Below, in pieces: positions 18,682 to 27,670 of a DNA stretch of 64,000 bases (positions are counted from its first letter, which is position 1; each line of letters begins with the position of its first letter). Source of the DNA: Bacteroidales bacterium (GTDB lineage Bacteria; Bacteroidota; Bacteroidia; Bacteroidales; UBA932). Where the stretch lies: positions 62,001 through 126,000 of the forward strand of contig JAEEVC010000006.1 in the NCBI GenBank assembly GCA_016287075.1. Direction: 5' to 3'. A program made the position numbers and the translations under genes. The notes below the pieces were generated by a model. That model worked only from the letters and a program-made list of their open reading frames with translations, did not search any database and was not told the origin of the DNA.

Positions 18682-20637
18682 TTACTTCAGTTTCGGGAAT
18701 TCACCGCTCAAATCCCAGACCGTTTCGGACCAGCCGAGATCCTTCGCGACCTGCGAGACGGTCTTGCCGGCGGCAGCCGCCTTGCCATGATAGGCGAAGG
18801 CATAGGTGCCCGCACCTCCGACCATCGGATGATCCGGATCCGAATCCTCCTGGTCGAACGGAACATACGTACCGAGTTCGGCATTCTTGATGCAATCCTG
18901 GAAGTCCAGGTCCGGCTTGCGGATGCAGCCCGCCAGGTAGTTCTTGACGGCTGTGGCACCGACAACCGCACCGTTGCTGTAATGCTCGCTCGCATCCCCG
19001 CAATTGGACTTCAGGAGCGTATTCCAGGCGATGCACTTCTCCACATGGTTCTTGGGATCGTAGCTGTTGCAGTTGGATGCATTAGACTTCTGCCCGGCAA
19101 CGGCCCGGCCGACGATACCGCCGAAGAGGTACTGCGTGGTCACGGAAGCGGTGGAATAGCAGTTGTAGATGGAAGAACCCTCCACGACCAATTCACCGAC
19201 GATACCGCCGCAGATGGATGCCGTGGAAACGATGGAACCGGCGCTCCAGCTGTCGCGGATCGTGATCGCGCGTCCGACGTCGGTACCGACCAGGCCGCCG
19301 CACTTCTGTCCGTTGGGTCCGTTGATGACCACATCCGCGGAGCAGGCGGTGATGACGCACCCACGGCCGTTGCCGAACAGGCCGCCGATCTTGCCCTTGC
19401 CGTCGATGGAACCCTGCACATGTACACGGCTCACCTCGCAAGGGAGGTCGTTCACGCCGCCGTATCCGCCCAGGATACCGCTGCCGTCATTGCTGGTTTT
19501 GACGGTGGCATTGACGAACTTTACGTCATAGCACTTGCCATACAGCACGCCGAAGAAGCTGGCATAGGATCCGGTCCAGGTGGTGCAGTTGAAGTTGGAG
19601 ATCGTGTGGTCGTCGCCGTCGAAGTCGATGCCCTTGTCGTACGACGGGCCGGTCGTGTTGAGCGGCGTCCATTCCATGCCGGTCATGTCGATATCGGCGC
19701 CGAGACGGAAGTAGCGGCACTCGCCGGCGGCCATATCCTCGAAGATATGGGACATATGCTCGGGCGTGGTAATCACCCAGGGATCGCCGGCGACACCGGT
19801 ACCGGAGGCATAGCGCTTCTCGCCGGAAACCCAGCGGGAGGCATCGGAAAGGGTCAGCGTATTGACCGTACCGCCCTTGAGGACAGCATCCGCCGTGAAA
19901 TTCAGGGGCTGGTCGATGAACTTGCCGTCGGCCTTGACCTCCACCTTCACGGGCGTGCCCGCCGGGACGGTCAGGTCGTTCCAGGAAGTGGTCATCCACG
20001 CCGTGAGGAGATGGTCCGGGCCGATGGTGACGCCGGAAAGCGTGAGGTTCAGTTTGTCCGTTTTGGCCTCACCGTTGCCGCTGTAGAAGAGCGGGGTCTC
20101 GCTCACGAGGGCCACGCTGGATACCTCGGAGACCTCGTCCGGGAGGGCGATGACGAACTTCAGGACACCGCTCTGCTTGATCGAGCCGCCATGGGCAGCC
20201 GCCCAAGCGGAACTGAAGGTGAACGATTCATAGGCGTCCACGCCCTCCAGGGCGGAGGTATAGCGCAGGTGCGCGGTCCCGCCGTTCCCCTGCTGGGACT
20301 GGTTGCTCCAATCAGCCGTGTTGGCATCAACGCCGGGATAAAGGATGGTGAAGGATTCGCCGGAGACAGGCCTGCCGGTGAATTCCGCAAACTTGGCGGA
20401 GAACCCCTTCTTGATGTTGAATACTTGCGTTTCCTCACCGATAACGGTCAGACGGTCTGTTGCTTCCCAGCTCCAGGAAAAGCCGTACTGGGCGCCAACG
20501 CGGGTCGCGTCATCGGGAATGGAAGCACGGATGGTCACCTCCGGCTGCGGAGCCGGAAGATCCGTCCGGGAAACCTTGTTGCAGGAAAGGACGACACCCG
20601 CAACCAGCATTAAAGCAATGGATATTCTCGTTTTCAT
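18682..20637 (-). CDS. GLUG-repeat surface lipoprotein with fimbrillin-like N-terminus
   Basis: A 651-residue lipoprotein (lipobox VVLSC, cysteine near residue 19). Residues about 35-270 resemble the fimbrillin-like fold common on Bacteroidales surface proteins (RASIPDDATRVG, WSWEATDRLTVIG). Residues about 280-560 carry GLUG-type repeats such as GKIGGLFGNGRGC, KCGGLVGTD and ICGGIVGEL, which form beta-helix modules. The C-terminal half closely parallels that of the next gene upstream (20653-22356), so the two probably arose by duplication with different N-terminal domains. Its likely role is glycan binding for the SusCD system, but no enzyme motif is visible. Confidence 0.8.
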   Translation of the reverse strand: MKTRISIALMLVAGVVLSCNKVSRTDLPAPQPEVTIRASIPDDATRVGAQYGFSWSWEATDRLTVIGEETQVFNIKKGFSAKFAEFTGRPVSGESFTILYPGVDANTADWSNQSQQGNGGTAHLRYTSALEGVDAYESFTFSSAWAAAHGGSIKQSGVLKFVIALPDEVSEVSSVALVSETPLFYSGNGEAKTDKLNLTLSGVTIGPDHLLTAWMTTSWNDLTVPAGTPVKVEVKADGKFIDQPLNFTADAVLKGGTVNTLTLSDASRWVSGEKRYASGTGVAGDPWVITTPEHMSHIFEDMAAGECRYFRLGADIDMTGMEWTPLNTTGPSYDKGIDFDGDDHTISNFNCTTWTGSYASFFGVLYGKCYDVKFVNATVKTSNDGSGILGGYGGVNDLPCEVSRVHVQGSIDGKGKIGGLFGNGRGCVITACSADVVINGPNGQKCGGLVGTDVGRAITIRDSWSAGSIVSTASICGGIVGELVVEGSSIYNCYSTASVTTQYLFGGIVGRAVAGQKSNASNCNSYDPKNHVEKCIAWNTLLKSNCGDASEHYSNGAVVGATAVKNYLAGCIRKPDLDFQDCIKNAELGTYVPFDQEDSDPDHPMVGGAGTYAFAYHGKAAAAGKTVSQVAKDLGWSETVWDLSGEFPKLK

Positions 20638-20652
20638 AAGGCAGTGCGGGTA

Positions 20653-22356
20653 TTATTTGTAAAACTCGTTTTCACCGAAGTCCGGGAGCTGGCCGCCGGG
20701 GGTCACCTCCGGAATCTCGGCCGGGGCGTTGCTGCCCTTGTGGGCCGGGTACGGGCCGCTGAAATCCCAGATCTCCGCGGACCAGCCAAGGGACTTGGCC
20801 ACCTCGGAGAGCGTGGAGCCGGACGGGGCGGCCTTGCCGTGGTACGGATACTGGTAGGGCTCGAAGACCCCCACGCCAAGCGGGCTCGTCGAAGTGGCGT
20901 TCGGCTGGTCAAGGATCGGGAAGAGGTCCGTGTAATCCTGGAAATCCAGGTCGGGGCGGCGCATGCAGTCGGTCAGGTTGTTCCGGCAGGAGGTGAAGCC
21001 GGCGATGGCGCCGACGCTGTAATGGTCGTTGGTGCCGGGCGCCATTGTCCGGGCGCGTACGAACTGGTTCCAGGCGATGCACTTATCGATGGTGTCGTTC
21101 GGTTTGGATTCGGTCGGAGTGCCCGCCTTCTGGTCCTGGTTGCAGTGACCGGCGATTCCGCCGATGGCGAACCCGGCCGTCACGGAAGAAAGGCTGTAGC
21201 AGTTATAGATGCCGTTATCGGTCTGGATCAGGCCGCCGCAGATACCGCCGACGCGCTGGGGGCCCTCGACGGAACCGGAGGTCCAGCAGTCATGGACCTC
21301 GGCGGGCGTTTTCTCATAGCCGAACAGGCCGCCGACATAGTTGGCGCTGCTGGAGACCTCGCAGTCGGCGGAGCAGATGCTCACGACCGCATCCTGGATG
21401 ACGCCGAACATGCCGCCGACGCCGGTCTTGGACGAGCCGGTCACCTTGCCCTGCACATGGACGTTCTTCGCCTCCGCATGGTGGTTCGACGTACCGCAGT
21501 AGCCGGCGACGATGCCGCAGCTCTGGCCGGTCGTCGCTGTAATAACGGCATTGGTGAAGTTCACGTCATGCACCGTACCGTACAGCACGCCGAAGAAACT
21601 CGGATAGGAAGAATAGTCGCAGTGGAAGTTGTCGATCGTGTGGCCGTCACCGTCGAAATCGACCAGGTAGTCATACGGGGAGCCGGCATTGAACGGGATC
21701 CAGTTGTCCACATCCTTCATGTCGATGTCAGCCCCCATCTTGAAATAGACGCATTCCTTCTCGATCACGAGTTCGGACATCTTCATCATGTCCTCGGGAG
21801 TGGAGAGGATATACGGCAGCGCGGCGGAACCGTCGCCCTTGTCCGGATCGACATCGGTCTGTTTCATGGTGACATACGCGACTGCGCCCTCGCTCAGCGC
21901 CCAGTTGTCCGTCCCCGTCACCTTGTCGATGGTGACCGGAAGGAGATACTCCTTGCCGGCCTCGAGTCCGGAGGCGGTCACTTTGAGCTTGGTCGTCGTC
22001 GAGGAAACGCCGTAACGCGGCATCATCACCAGGTTGGCGCCGAAATCATAGGCGGAACCCGGGAACATCTCATAGTGCGTCCCGTGGGCCGCATTGTAGG
22101 TCTCGACCGCTTCGGGGACGACCTTGAAGGTCATCGTCAGGTAGCAGTCGGAAACACTGCCGTTCTCCGTGTCGGCCATCGCACGCAGGTCCACGACCTT
22201 GCTCTTGCCGGGCGACAGTTCGATGATCCCGTTCGCCCCTTCTATCTTCGGATAGAACGTGCCCTTCATTTTGGAGACGGCGGGGCCGTCTTTCTCCTGC
22301 TGGCAGGAAAAGACCAGCGGCAGGGCGAGGAGCATGTAACATACTATCTTTTTCAT
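20653..22356 (-). CDS. DUF1735/GLUG surface lipoprotein
   Basis: A 567-residue lipoprotein (lipobox LVFSC near residue 18). The N-terminal domain carries the DUF1735 signature YNAAHGTHYEMFPGSAYDF and the YLLPVTIDKVTG strand, as in surface glycan-binding or glycosidase-associated proteins of SusCD loci. After a short linker come GLUG repeats (GVGGMFGVIQD, YVGGLFGYEK, RVGGICGGLI) at about 240-420 and a tail containing SEVAKSLGWSAEIWDFSG, nearly shared with the downstream paralogue. It sits 13 bases after susD, the slot often used for a SusE-like binding protein. Confidence 0.85.
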   Translation of the reverse strand: MKKIVCYMLLALPLVFSCQQEKDGPAVSKMKGTFYPKIEGANGIIELSPGKSKVVDLRAMADTENGSVSDCYLTMTFKVVPEAVETYNAAHGTHYEMFPGSAYDFGANLVMMPRYGVSSTTTKLKVTASGLEAGKEYLLPVTIDKVTGTDNWALSEGAVAYVTMKQTDVDPDKGDGSAALPYILSTPEDMMKMSELVIEKECVYFKMGADIDMKDVDNWIPFNAGSPYDYLVDFDGDGHTIDNFHCDYSSYPSFFGVLYGTVHDVNFTNAVITATTGQSCGIVAGYCGTSNHHAEAKNVHVQGKVTGSSKTGVGGMFGVIQDAVVSICSADCEVSSSANYVGGLFGYEKTPAEVHDCWTSGSVEGPQRVGGICGGLIQTDNGIYNCYSLSSVTAGFAIGGIAGHCNQDQKAGTPTESKPNDTIDKCIAWNQFVRARTMAPGTNDHYSVGAIAGFTSCRNNLTDCMRRPDLDFQDYTDLFPILDQPNATSTSPLGVGVFEPYQYPYHGKAAPSGSTLSEVAKSLGWSAEIWDFSGPYPAHKGSNAPAEIPEVTPGGQLPDFGENEFYK

Positions 22357-22369
22357 AACTAACGTCCGC

Positions 22370-24184
22370 TTAGAAGGTTAAATTGTCTTCCCAACCGGGA
22401 TTCTGGGTCAGGGCGCCGCCCGTCAGGTTGCGGTCGTCCGTAGGGATGGGGAAGAGGTAGTCCCGGTTCTCATTCCAGGAACGGGAGATGTCGCCGTGCA
22501 GCAGCACCATGCCGGATGTGCCGTCCTTGAGGATGACATCCACGCCCAGTTCCTTGGCGACAGCCGCCTTGGAAGCGGCCTTGCCGGAAAAGATCTCAAA
22601 GTCGTCCGTTCCGTTGCCGTCCAGGTCATAGGCGCCGACGCCGGGGAAATACATCCCGTAGAAGGGGGCGTCGAACACCTTCCCTTCCTTCCAGCGCATC
22701 AGGTCATAGTAACGGTGGCCTTCCTGGCAGAGTTCGATGGCCCGCTCGCGGCGGATTTCCAGGATGACGCCCTTATGGGCATCGCCGGCGAGGACCGGAC
22801 TCAGGTAACCGCCGAAGGCGGGATTGGTCAGGAACGGGTCCGGATTGCGGTCGGCGTCGGCCAGGCTCATGTGCGGCATGCCCACGCGGTCGCGCAGCTT
22901 GTTGACGGACATGTCCAGGTCGGCCTGCTCCAGCGTACCGGCTTCGGCCTTGGCCTCCGCGTAGTTGAGCATGACCTCGGCGGCGCGGAAGATGATCAGG
23001 TCGATATCCGAGTTGTTGTAGGTATCCTGGTCCGTCGTGGTCACATACTTGTCCGGATGGTAGCCCGTAAAGGACACCTTCAGGTCGGGCGCGGTCGGCG
23101 TCTCTTCGCCCATGCGCTTGTAACCCGGGGTGCGGATGCTCTGGGCCAGACGGGGATCGCGGTCCTGCGTTTCCTGCTGGAACTGCATGGTCTCCCAGCC
23201 TTCCTTGTCCGTGAAGCGGCTGCCGTCCTTCATCAGGTAGCTGGCCACCAGTTTCCGGGTCATGGCGGGGCAGCCCATGGAGCCGACCGTCATCGTGTTG
23301 CCGGAGCTGTGGATGGCGCCATAGGCCTTGTTGTAGTCGCGGGCGAGGACCACCTCGTCCATCAGGTCGGTCGCGTTCATGGTGGTGAACAGCTCATGGT
23401 AGCTGGTGTTCACGTTGCCGCTGTGAAGGCCGTAGCCGCTCGTCTGGATGAACTCGGCGGAAACCTTGGCGCACTCGTCCAGGTACCACTTGTAGTTCTT
23501 GGCGTCGGCCGGCAGGGTGGCCAGGGTCGGATCCCCTGCATGGTACTTGCGGAACGTGCCTTCAAACAGCAGGATACGGGATTTCAGGGCCATGGCCGTC
23601 CACTTGGTCACCTCATAGGCGCTCTTGGTGGACGAGAGGTTCGCGATGGCGAAATCCAGGTCCTCGACCATCTTGTCCACGATGAGCTCGCGGCTGTCGC
23701 GGGGACGGTTGAGGGCATCCAGGTCCTTGGAGCCCACGGGCTTGTCATACCACGGGACGTCGCCGAAGCGTTTGACCTTGGCGAAATAGAAGTAAGCGCG
23801 GAAGAAGCGGGTCAGGGCCTCGTAGCGGACGCGCACCTGTGCATCCGGGCAGTGGTCCAGGTCTTCCAGGAGGGTGTTGATGTTCCGGAGGGCGGTCCAG
23901 CTCCAGCCGCTGCCGCTGGCGGGAATCGTGCGCTTGCCCATCCCCTCGTTGGACATGTTGTTCTGGGTGTAGTGGTCGTCGTTGGCAAGGTACAGGTCCG
24001 TGGAAGGGAACAACTCATAGAAGCCGATGGTATAGGCCTTCAGCTCACTCTCGCTCTTGAAGAACGTGTCGGCGGAAAGCCTGTCCCTGGGCACGGTGTC
24101 CAGCAGGTCGTCACAGCCGGAAAAAGCGAATCCGGCAAGCAAAAACAGAATGGGGTAAAGTATCTTTTTCATCGCGGGATTCAT
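22370..24184 (-). CDS. susD: SusD/RagB-family nutrient-binding lipoprotein
   Basis: A 604-residue outer-surface lipoprotein (lipobox FAFSGC followed by DDLLDTVPRD) that covers the SusC channel and captures ligand. Typical SusD traits are the N-terminal LLDTVPRDRLSADTFFKSESEL, the TPR-like helices, the RRERAIELCQEGHRYYDLMRW motif near residue 490 and the C-terminal TQNPGW. The first ATG overlaps the susC stop (TAATG); a second ATG at 24172 starts directly at MKKILYPILF and is also possible. The pairing with SusC defines the locus. Confidence 0.93.
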   Translation of the reverse strand: MNPAMKKILYPILFLLAGFAFSGCDDLLDTVPRDRLSADTFFKSESELKAYTIGFYELFPSTDLYLANDDHYTQNNMSNEGMGKRTIPASGSGWSWTALRNINTLLEDLDHCPDAQVRVRYEALTRFFRAYFYFAKVKRFGDVPWYDKPVGSKDLDALNRPRDSRELIVDKMVEDLDFAIANLSSTKSAYEVTKWTAMALKSRILLFEGTFRKYHAGDPTLATLPADAKNYKWYLDECAKVSAEFIQTSGYGLHSGNVNTSYHELFTTMNATDLMDEVVLARDYNKAYGAIHSSGNTMTVGSMGCPAMTRKLVASYLMKDGSRFTDKEGWETMQFQQETQDRDPRLAQSIRTPGYKRMGEETPTAPDLKVSFTGYHPDKYVTTTDQDTYNNSDIDLIIFRAAEVMLNYAEAKAEAGTLEQADLDMSVNKLRDRVGMPHMSLADADRNPDPFLTNPAFGGYLSPVLAGDAHKGVILEIRRERAIELCQEGHRYYDLMRWKEGKVFDAPFYGMYFPGVGAYDLDGNGTDDFEIFSGKAASKAAVAKELGVDVILKDGTSGMVLLHGDISRSWNENRDYLFPIPTDDRNLTGGALTQNPGWEDNLTF

Positions 24185-27100
24185 TAGAGGGTTATGTCGA
24201 TACCGAAGACGAAGCTCTTCTGCCAGGGGTAGATACGCATATTCCCATTGGTCATGGCCATTTCGGGATCCACGTACTTGCCATGCAGGCCGGGTGCCCA
24301 GTAGAAGAGGTTCTCGCCCGTGAAATAGAGGCGGAGCTTGGAGATGGAGACCATCTTGGTGAAGCGGTCAGGCAGGGTGTAGCCGAAGGTGAGGTTCTTC
24401 AGGCGCAGGTAGCCGATGTTCTGGAGGTAACGGTCGTTCACGACACCCAGCGGACGGTTCGCGTTCATGGCGATGTAGCCGCGGGGACGCGGGAAGTACG
24501 CATTGGGATTCTCCTCGCTCCAGCAGTCGCTCAGGAAGTCGCGCGGGATGAAGGTCATGTAAGGACGGGCGTAAGGACCCCAGAAATTACGGGCGTCCGC
24601 CGCCGGGTACCAGTCCATGTGACCGATGCCCTGGAAGAAGACGGCGAGATCGAAGCCGAACCAGGAGGCATTCAGGTTGAGACCGTAGTTGTAGCGCGGC
24701 TTGCTGTTGCCGATGATCTGCCAGTCACCGCTCTCGCCCACCTTTTCGGCGCCCTTGTTGATGGCCTTGTCACCGTCCAGGTCGGCGAATTTCATGTCGC
24801 CGGCGAAGAGGCCCTGCGGGAAGATCTGCGCATCATTCACCTTGGTCTGGTCCACCTCATAGTTTTTCGCCTCCTCATCGGTGGCGAAGAGGCCGTCGAC
24901 GTGGTAGCCCCAGATGTCACCGTACTTCTGGCCCACCCAGTAGGACTTGGCGAAGAGCTTGTCGGGGTTGTTGAAGCGGGTGATGTGGGAGACATAGTCA
25001 CTGAAAACGACGTTCACCCCATAGTGGAAGGCATCGCCGCCCAGCCGGAAGGAATCCCGCCAGCCGATGGTGAACTCATAACCCTTGGTACGGAGGTCGG
25101 CCACGTTTTCCTGCGGCGTGGAAGCGCCGTAAACGGACGGCAGGGGCTCACCGGCGGTAAGCATGTCCTTGGTGTCGCGGATGTAGGCTTCCGCGCTGAA
25201 ATCCAGGCGGTTGTTCAGGAAGGAGAGGTCCAGGCCCAGGTTCGCCTGGACGGAACGCTCCCAGGTGAGGCCGGAGGAAACCGGTGCGGAAAGGGAGGCC
25301 TGCGGGAGGTTGGCGCCGCCCAGCAGGTAAGAAGACTTGCCGCTGGTGGAAACCGTCCGGATGGCCGGATAATAGGAACTCATCTGCTGGTTGCCCAGCT
25401 GGCCGTAGGAGAAGCGCAGCTTGGCGTTGTCCCACCAGGCCTTCATGGGCTTGAAGAACGGCTCTTCGGAGATTCTCCAACCCAGGGAAGCGGACGGGGA
25501 GAACACCCAGCGGCTGCCGCGGAGGAAGCGGGAAGAACCGTCATAACGGCCGTTGAGTTCCAGCAGGTAGCGGCCCTTGTAGTCATAGTTCAGACGGGCG
25601 AAGTAACCGGCCGTCTTGAGCTCGTTCTGGCCGCCGCTGGTCTCCATGCGCTTCTTGCCGTCGGGATCCGACGGATCGGCACCGATCAGGTTCTGGTCGT
25701 TGAGGGAGGTGGAGTACAGGTTGTAACCGACCGCACCCAGGTCCTTGATCCAGCGGGTTTCGTAGTTCACACCGGCCATCAACTTGAGGTTGTGGGCCTG
25801 GTTCCAGCTGTTCTCGTAGGTCGCATACAGGTTGTAGGCCTGGTAGATGTTGGTATTGGCGCTTTCCGTCAGCTTGTCGAGGAACGGATCCTTCTCACCG
25901 TAGTCGACGATTTCCATGGGGACCTGGGAATAGGTCCCGGGCACCGCGCGGTTCAGGTAGCGGTTGTACTTGAGGGTGTACGTATAGTCACCCTTGACGG
26001 TGAAACCCTTGAACGGCTTCAAGGTGAAGTCCACGGTCTCGCTCAGGTTGTCCACGTTGTCCTGGTTGAAGTGGTCCCCCGCCAGGAGCATGAGCAGGCC
26101 GTCCATGATTGTGTAGGTGTTGTACTTCGTCAGGTAGAGCGTGGACCCGTCCGGGTTGGTTGCCGGGTAGCTGGCCAGGGCATGGCCGGTACTCTTCGCG
26201 AAGTTGTTGTTGATGCCGCTCTGGCCCGGATAGAAGTAGGAACTGTTGAAATAGCTCGTATTGGAGCCGATGCGCAGCCAGTCCGTCACGTCGAAGGCGA
26301 TCTTGGCGCGCAGGTTGATCCGGCGGTAGTTGTCGGGCTTCTCCTTGAACATGCCCTGCTCATAGGTGTAGCCGCCGGAAACCAGGTAGCTCACATGGTC
26401 GGTGGAGCCGCTGGCCGAGACCGTGTGGCTGGTGGTGGGCTTGATGTCGTTGTACAGGACGTGGTACCAGTCCGTATTGGCATAGTAGTTATACACGTCC
26501 TTGCCGTTCTGCTGCGTGATGACCACCCACGGGCGTTCCGGATTCTCCACCACGTCGTTCCGGCGGTTCCAGAGTTCGACCATGTCCTCGTCGGAATAGT
26601 TGGCGTACTTGGTACCGGGGCTGTAAGTCGCCCAGAAGAGGTTGTTCAGGTACACCGAGTCGTAACCGCGGGTTTCATAATCCGTGGAAGTGGTGGGTGC
26701 CGTGATGCCGAAGCGGCCGCTGTAGGTCACCTTGGCGCGCCCGTCCTTTTCCTTCGACCCGCTCTTGGTGGTGACCAGGATGACACCTGCGGAGCCCTTC
26801 GCACCGTAGATGGCCGCCGCGGCGGCATCCTTGATGACGGAGATGTTCTCCACATCGACGGGATTGATGTACTGGAGGTCACCCTCGACACCGTCGATCA
26901 GCACCAGCGGGCTGCCGCCGTTGATGGAGTTCCAACCGCGGATGTTCAGCGACGCGGCCTGGCCGGGACGGCCGGAACCGGAGGTAATGTTCAGGCCCGG
27001 GACGGCACCCTGGAGCATATGGGCGACATCCAGGGCAGGACGGTCCTTCAGGGCCTCCGCCTTGATGACGGACACGGCGCCCGTGAGGTTGGCCTTCTTC

Positions 27101-27453
27101 TGGGTACCGTAACCGACGACCACCAGTTCATTGAGCTGCGTGGCCTCCGTCTCAAGCACGATGTCGATGACAGCGCGTCCGTTCACGGGAACGGACTGTT
27201 TCGCATAGCCGAGACATTCAACCTGGAGCACGGCATCCGGGAGGACGCGGACCGAATAGCGGCCATCGAGGTCCGTGATGGTGGCGTCACCTCCCGGAAC
27301 CATGACCGCGGCACCGGGAACGGGAAGGCCTTCCGTGTCGGTAATGACACCGCGAAGGGCATACGCCGATCCGGCTTTCTGCTGGCCGGAAAGGGTCACC
27401 GCCGCTGCGAACAGGAGGACGGTTGCCAGCAGGAGTCTGATTCTTTGGTTCAT
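24184..27453 (-). CDS. susC: SusC/RagA-family TonB-dependent outer-membrane transporter
   Basis: A 1089-residue TonB-dependent transporter. A signal peptide (1-24) is followed by a carboxypeptidase-regulatory-like domain (about 30-108, ALRGVITDTEGLPVPGAA), then the plug beginning NELVVVGYGTQKKANLTGAVSVI, then a 22-strand barrel ending YPWQKSFVFGIDITL. I start at the ATG at 27453 because it begins the signal peptide; a start 90 bases upstream would add a stretch that includes the predicted promoter. It is the first gene of a six-gene operon. No ECF sigma, anti-sigma or hybrid sensor gene is adjacent. Confidence 0.95.
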   Translation of the reverse strand: MNQRIRLLLATVLLFAAAVTLSGQQKAGSAYALRGVITDTEGLPVPGAAVMVPGGDATITDLDGRYSVRVLPDAVLQVECLGYAKQSVPVNGRAVIDIVLETEATQLNELVVVGYGTQKKANLTGAVSVIKAEALKDRPALDVAHMLQGAVPGLNITSGSGRPGQAASLNIRGWNSINGGSPLVLIDGVEGDLQYINPVDVENISVIKDAAAAAIYGAKGSAGVILVTTKSGSKEKDGRAKVTYSGRFGITAPTTSTDYETRGYDSVYLNNLFWATYSPGTKYANYSDEDMVELWNRRNDVVENPERPWVVITQQNGKDVYNYYANTDWYHVLYNDIKPTTSHTVSASGSTDHVSYLVSGGYTYEQGMFKEKPDNYRRINLRAKIAFDVTDWLRIGSNTSYFNSSYFYPGQSGINNNFAKSTGHALASYPATNPDGSTLYLTKYNTYTIMDGLLMLLAGDHFNQDNVDNLSETVDFTLKPFKGFTVKGDYTYTLKYNRYLNRAVPGTYSQVPMEIVDYGEKDPFLDKLTESANTNIYQAYNLYATYENSWNQAHNLKLMAGVNYETRWIKDLGAVGYNLYSTSLNDQNLIGADPSDPDGKKRMETSGGQNELKTAGYFARLNYDYKGRYLLELNGRYDGSSRFLRGSRWVFSPSASLGWRISEEPFFKPMKAWWDNAKLRFSYGQLGNQQMSSYYPAIRTVSTSGKSSYLLGGANLPQASLSAPVSSGLTWERSVQANLGLDLSFLNNRLDFSAEAYIRDTKDMLTAGEPLPSVYGASTPQENVADLRTKGYEFTIGWRDSFRLGGDAFHYGVNVVFSDYVSHITRFNNPDKLFAKSYWVGQKYGDIWGYHVDGLFATDEEAKNYEVDQTKVNDAQIFPQGLFAGDMKFADLDGDKAINKGAEKVGESGDWQIIGNSKPRYNYGLNLNASWFGFDLAVFFQGIGHMDWYPAADARNFWGPYARPYMTFIPRDFLSDCWSEENPNAYFPRPRGYIAMNANRPLGVVNDRYLQNIGYLRLKNLTFGYTLPDRFTKMVSISKLRLYFTGENLFYWAPGLHGKYVDPEMAMTNGNMRIYPWQKSFVFGIDITL

Positions 27454-27509
27454 GCTGTGAATTTTATTGGTTAGTATTTGATGAATGATCCTAATAACGC
27501 ATTCAAACA

Positions 27510-27546
27510 CAAAAATATAAAAAAAAATCAATGATAGAATCATTGA
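27510..27546 (-). promoter_or_regulatory. Promoter -7 element and adjoining palindrome upstream of susC
   Basis: On the minus strand TATTTTTG (27517-27510) fits the Bacteroidota -7 form TAnnTTTG, about 57 bases before the susC ATG. Just upstream is a perfect inverted repeat TCAATGAT-AGA-ATCATTGA (27528-27546), placed where a regulator could act at the -33 region. No good -33 TTTG is seen. The remaining 27547-27670 gap holds no gene I can support. Confidence 0.4.
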
Positions 27547-27670
27547 TGCGAAAAACTGATGCTGCTACCGCGGTCCGGGACGCAGTCCCCTACACCGCCC
27601 GGATGCAACACGTCAGACTCAACGAGCTATTAATGAATAACTTATATAATGGATACCTTGCCCCAAAGGG

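Noticed and set aside
24283-27474. A 1063-codon plus-strand frame opposite susC
   Set aside because: Antisense shadow with low-complexity composition; susC has clear family motifs.
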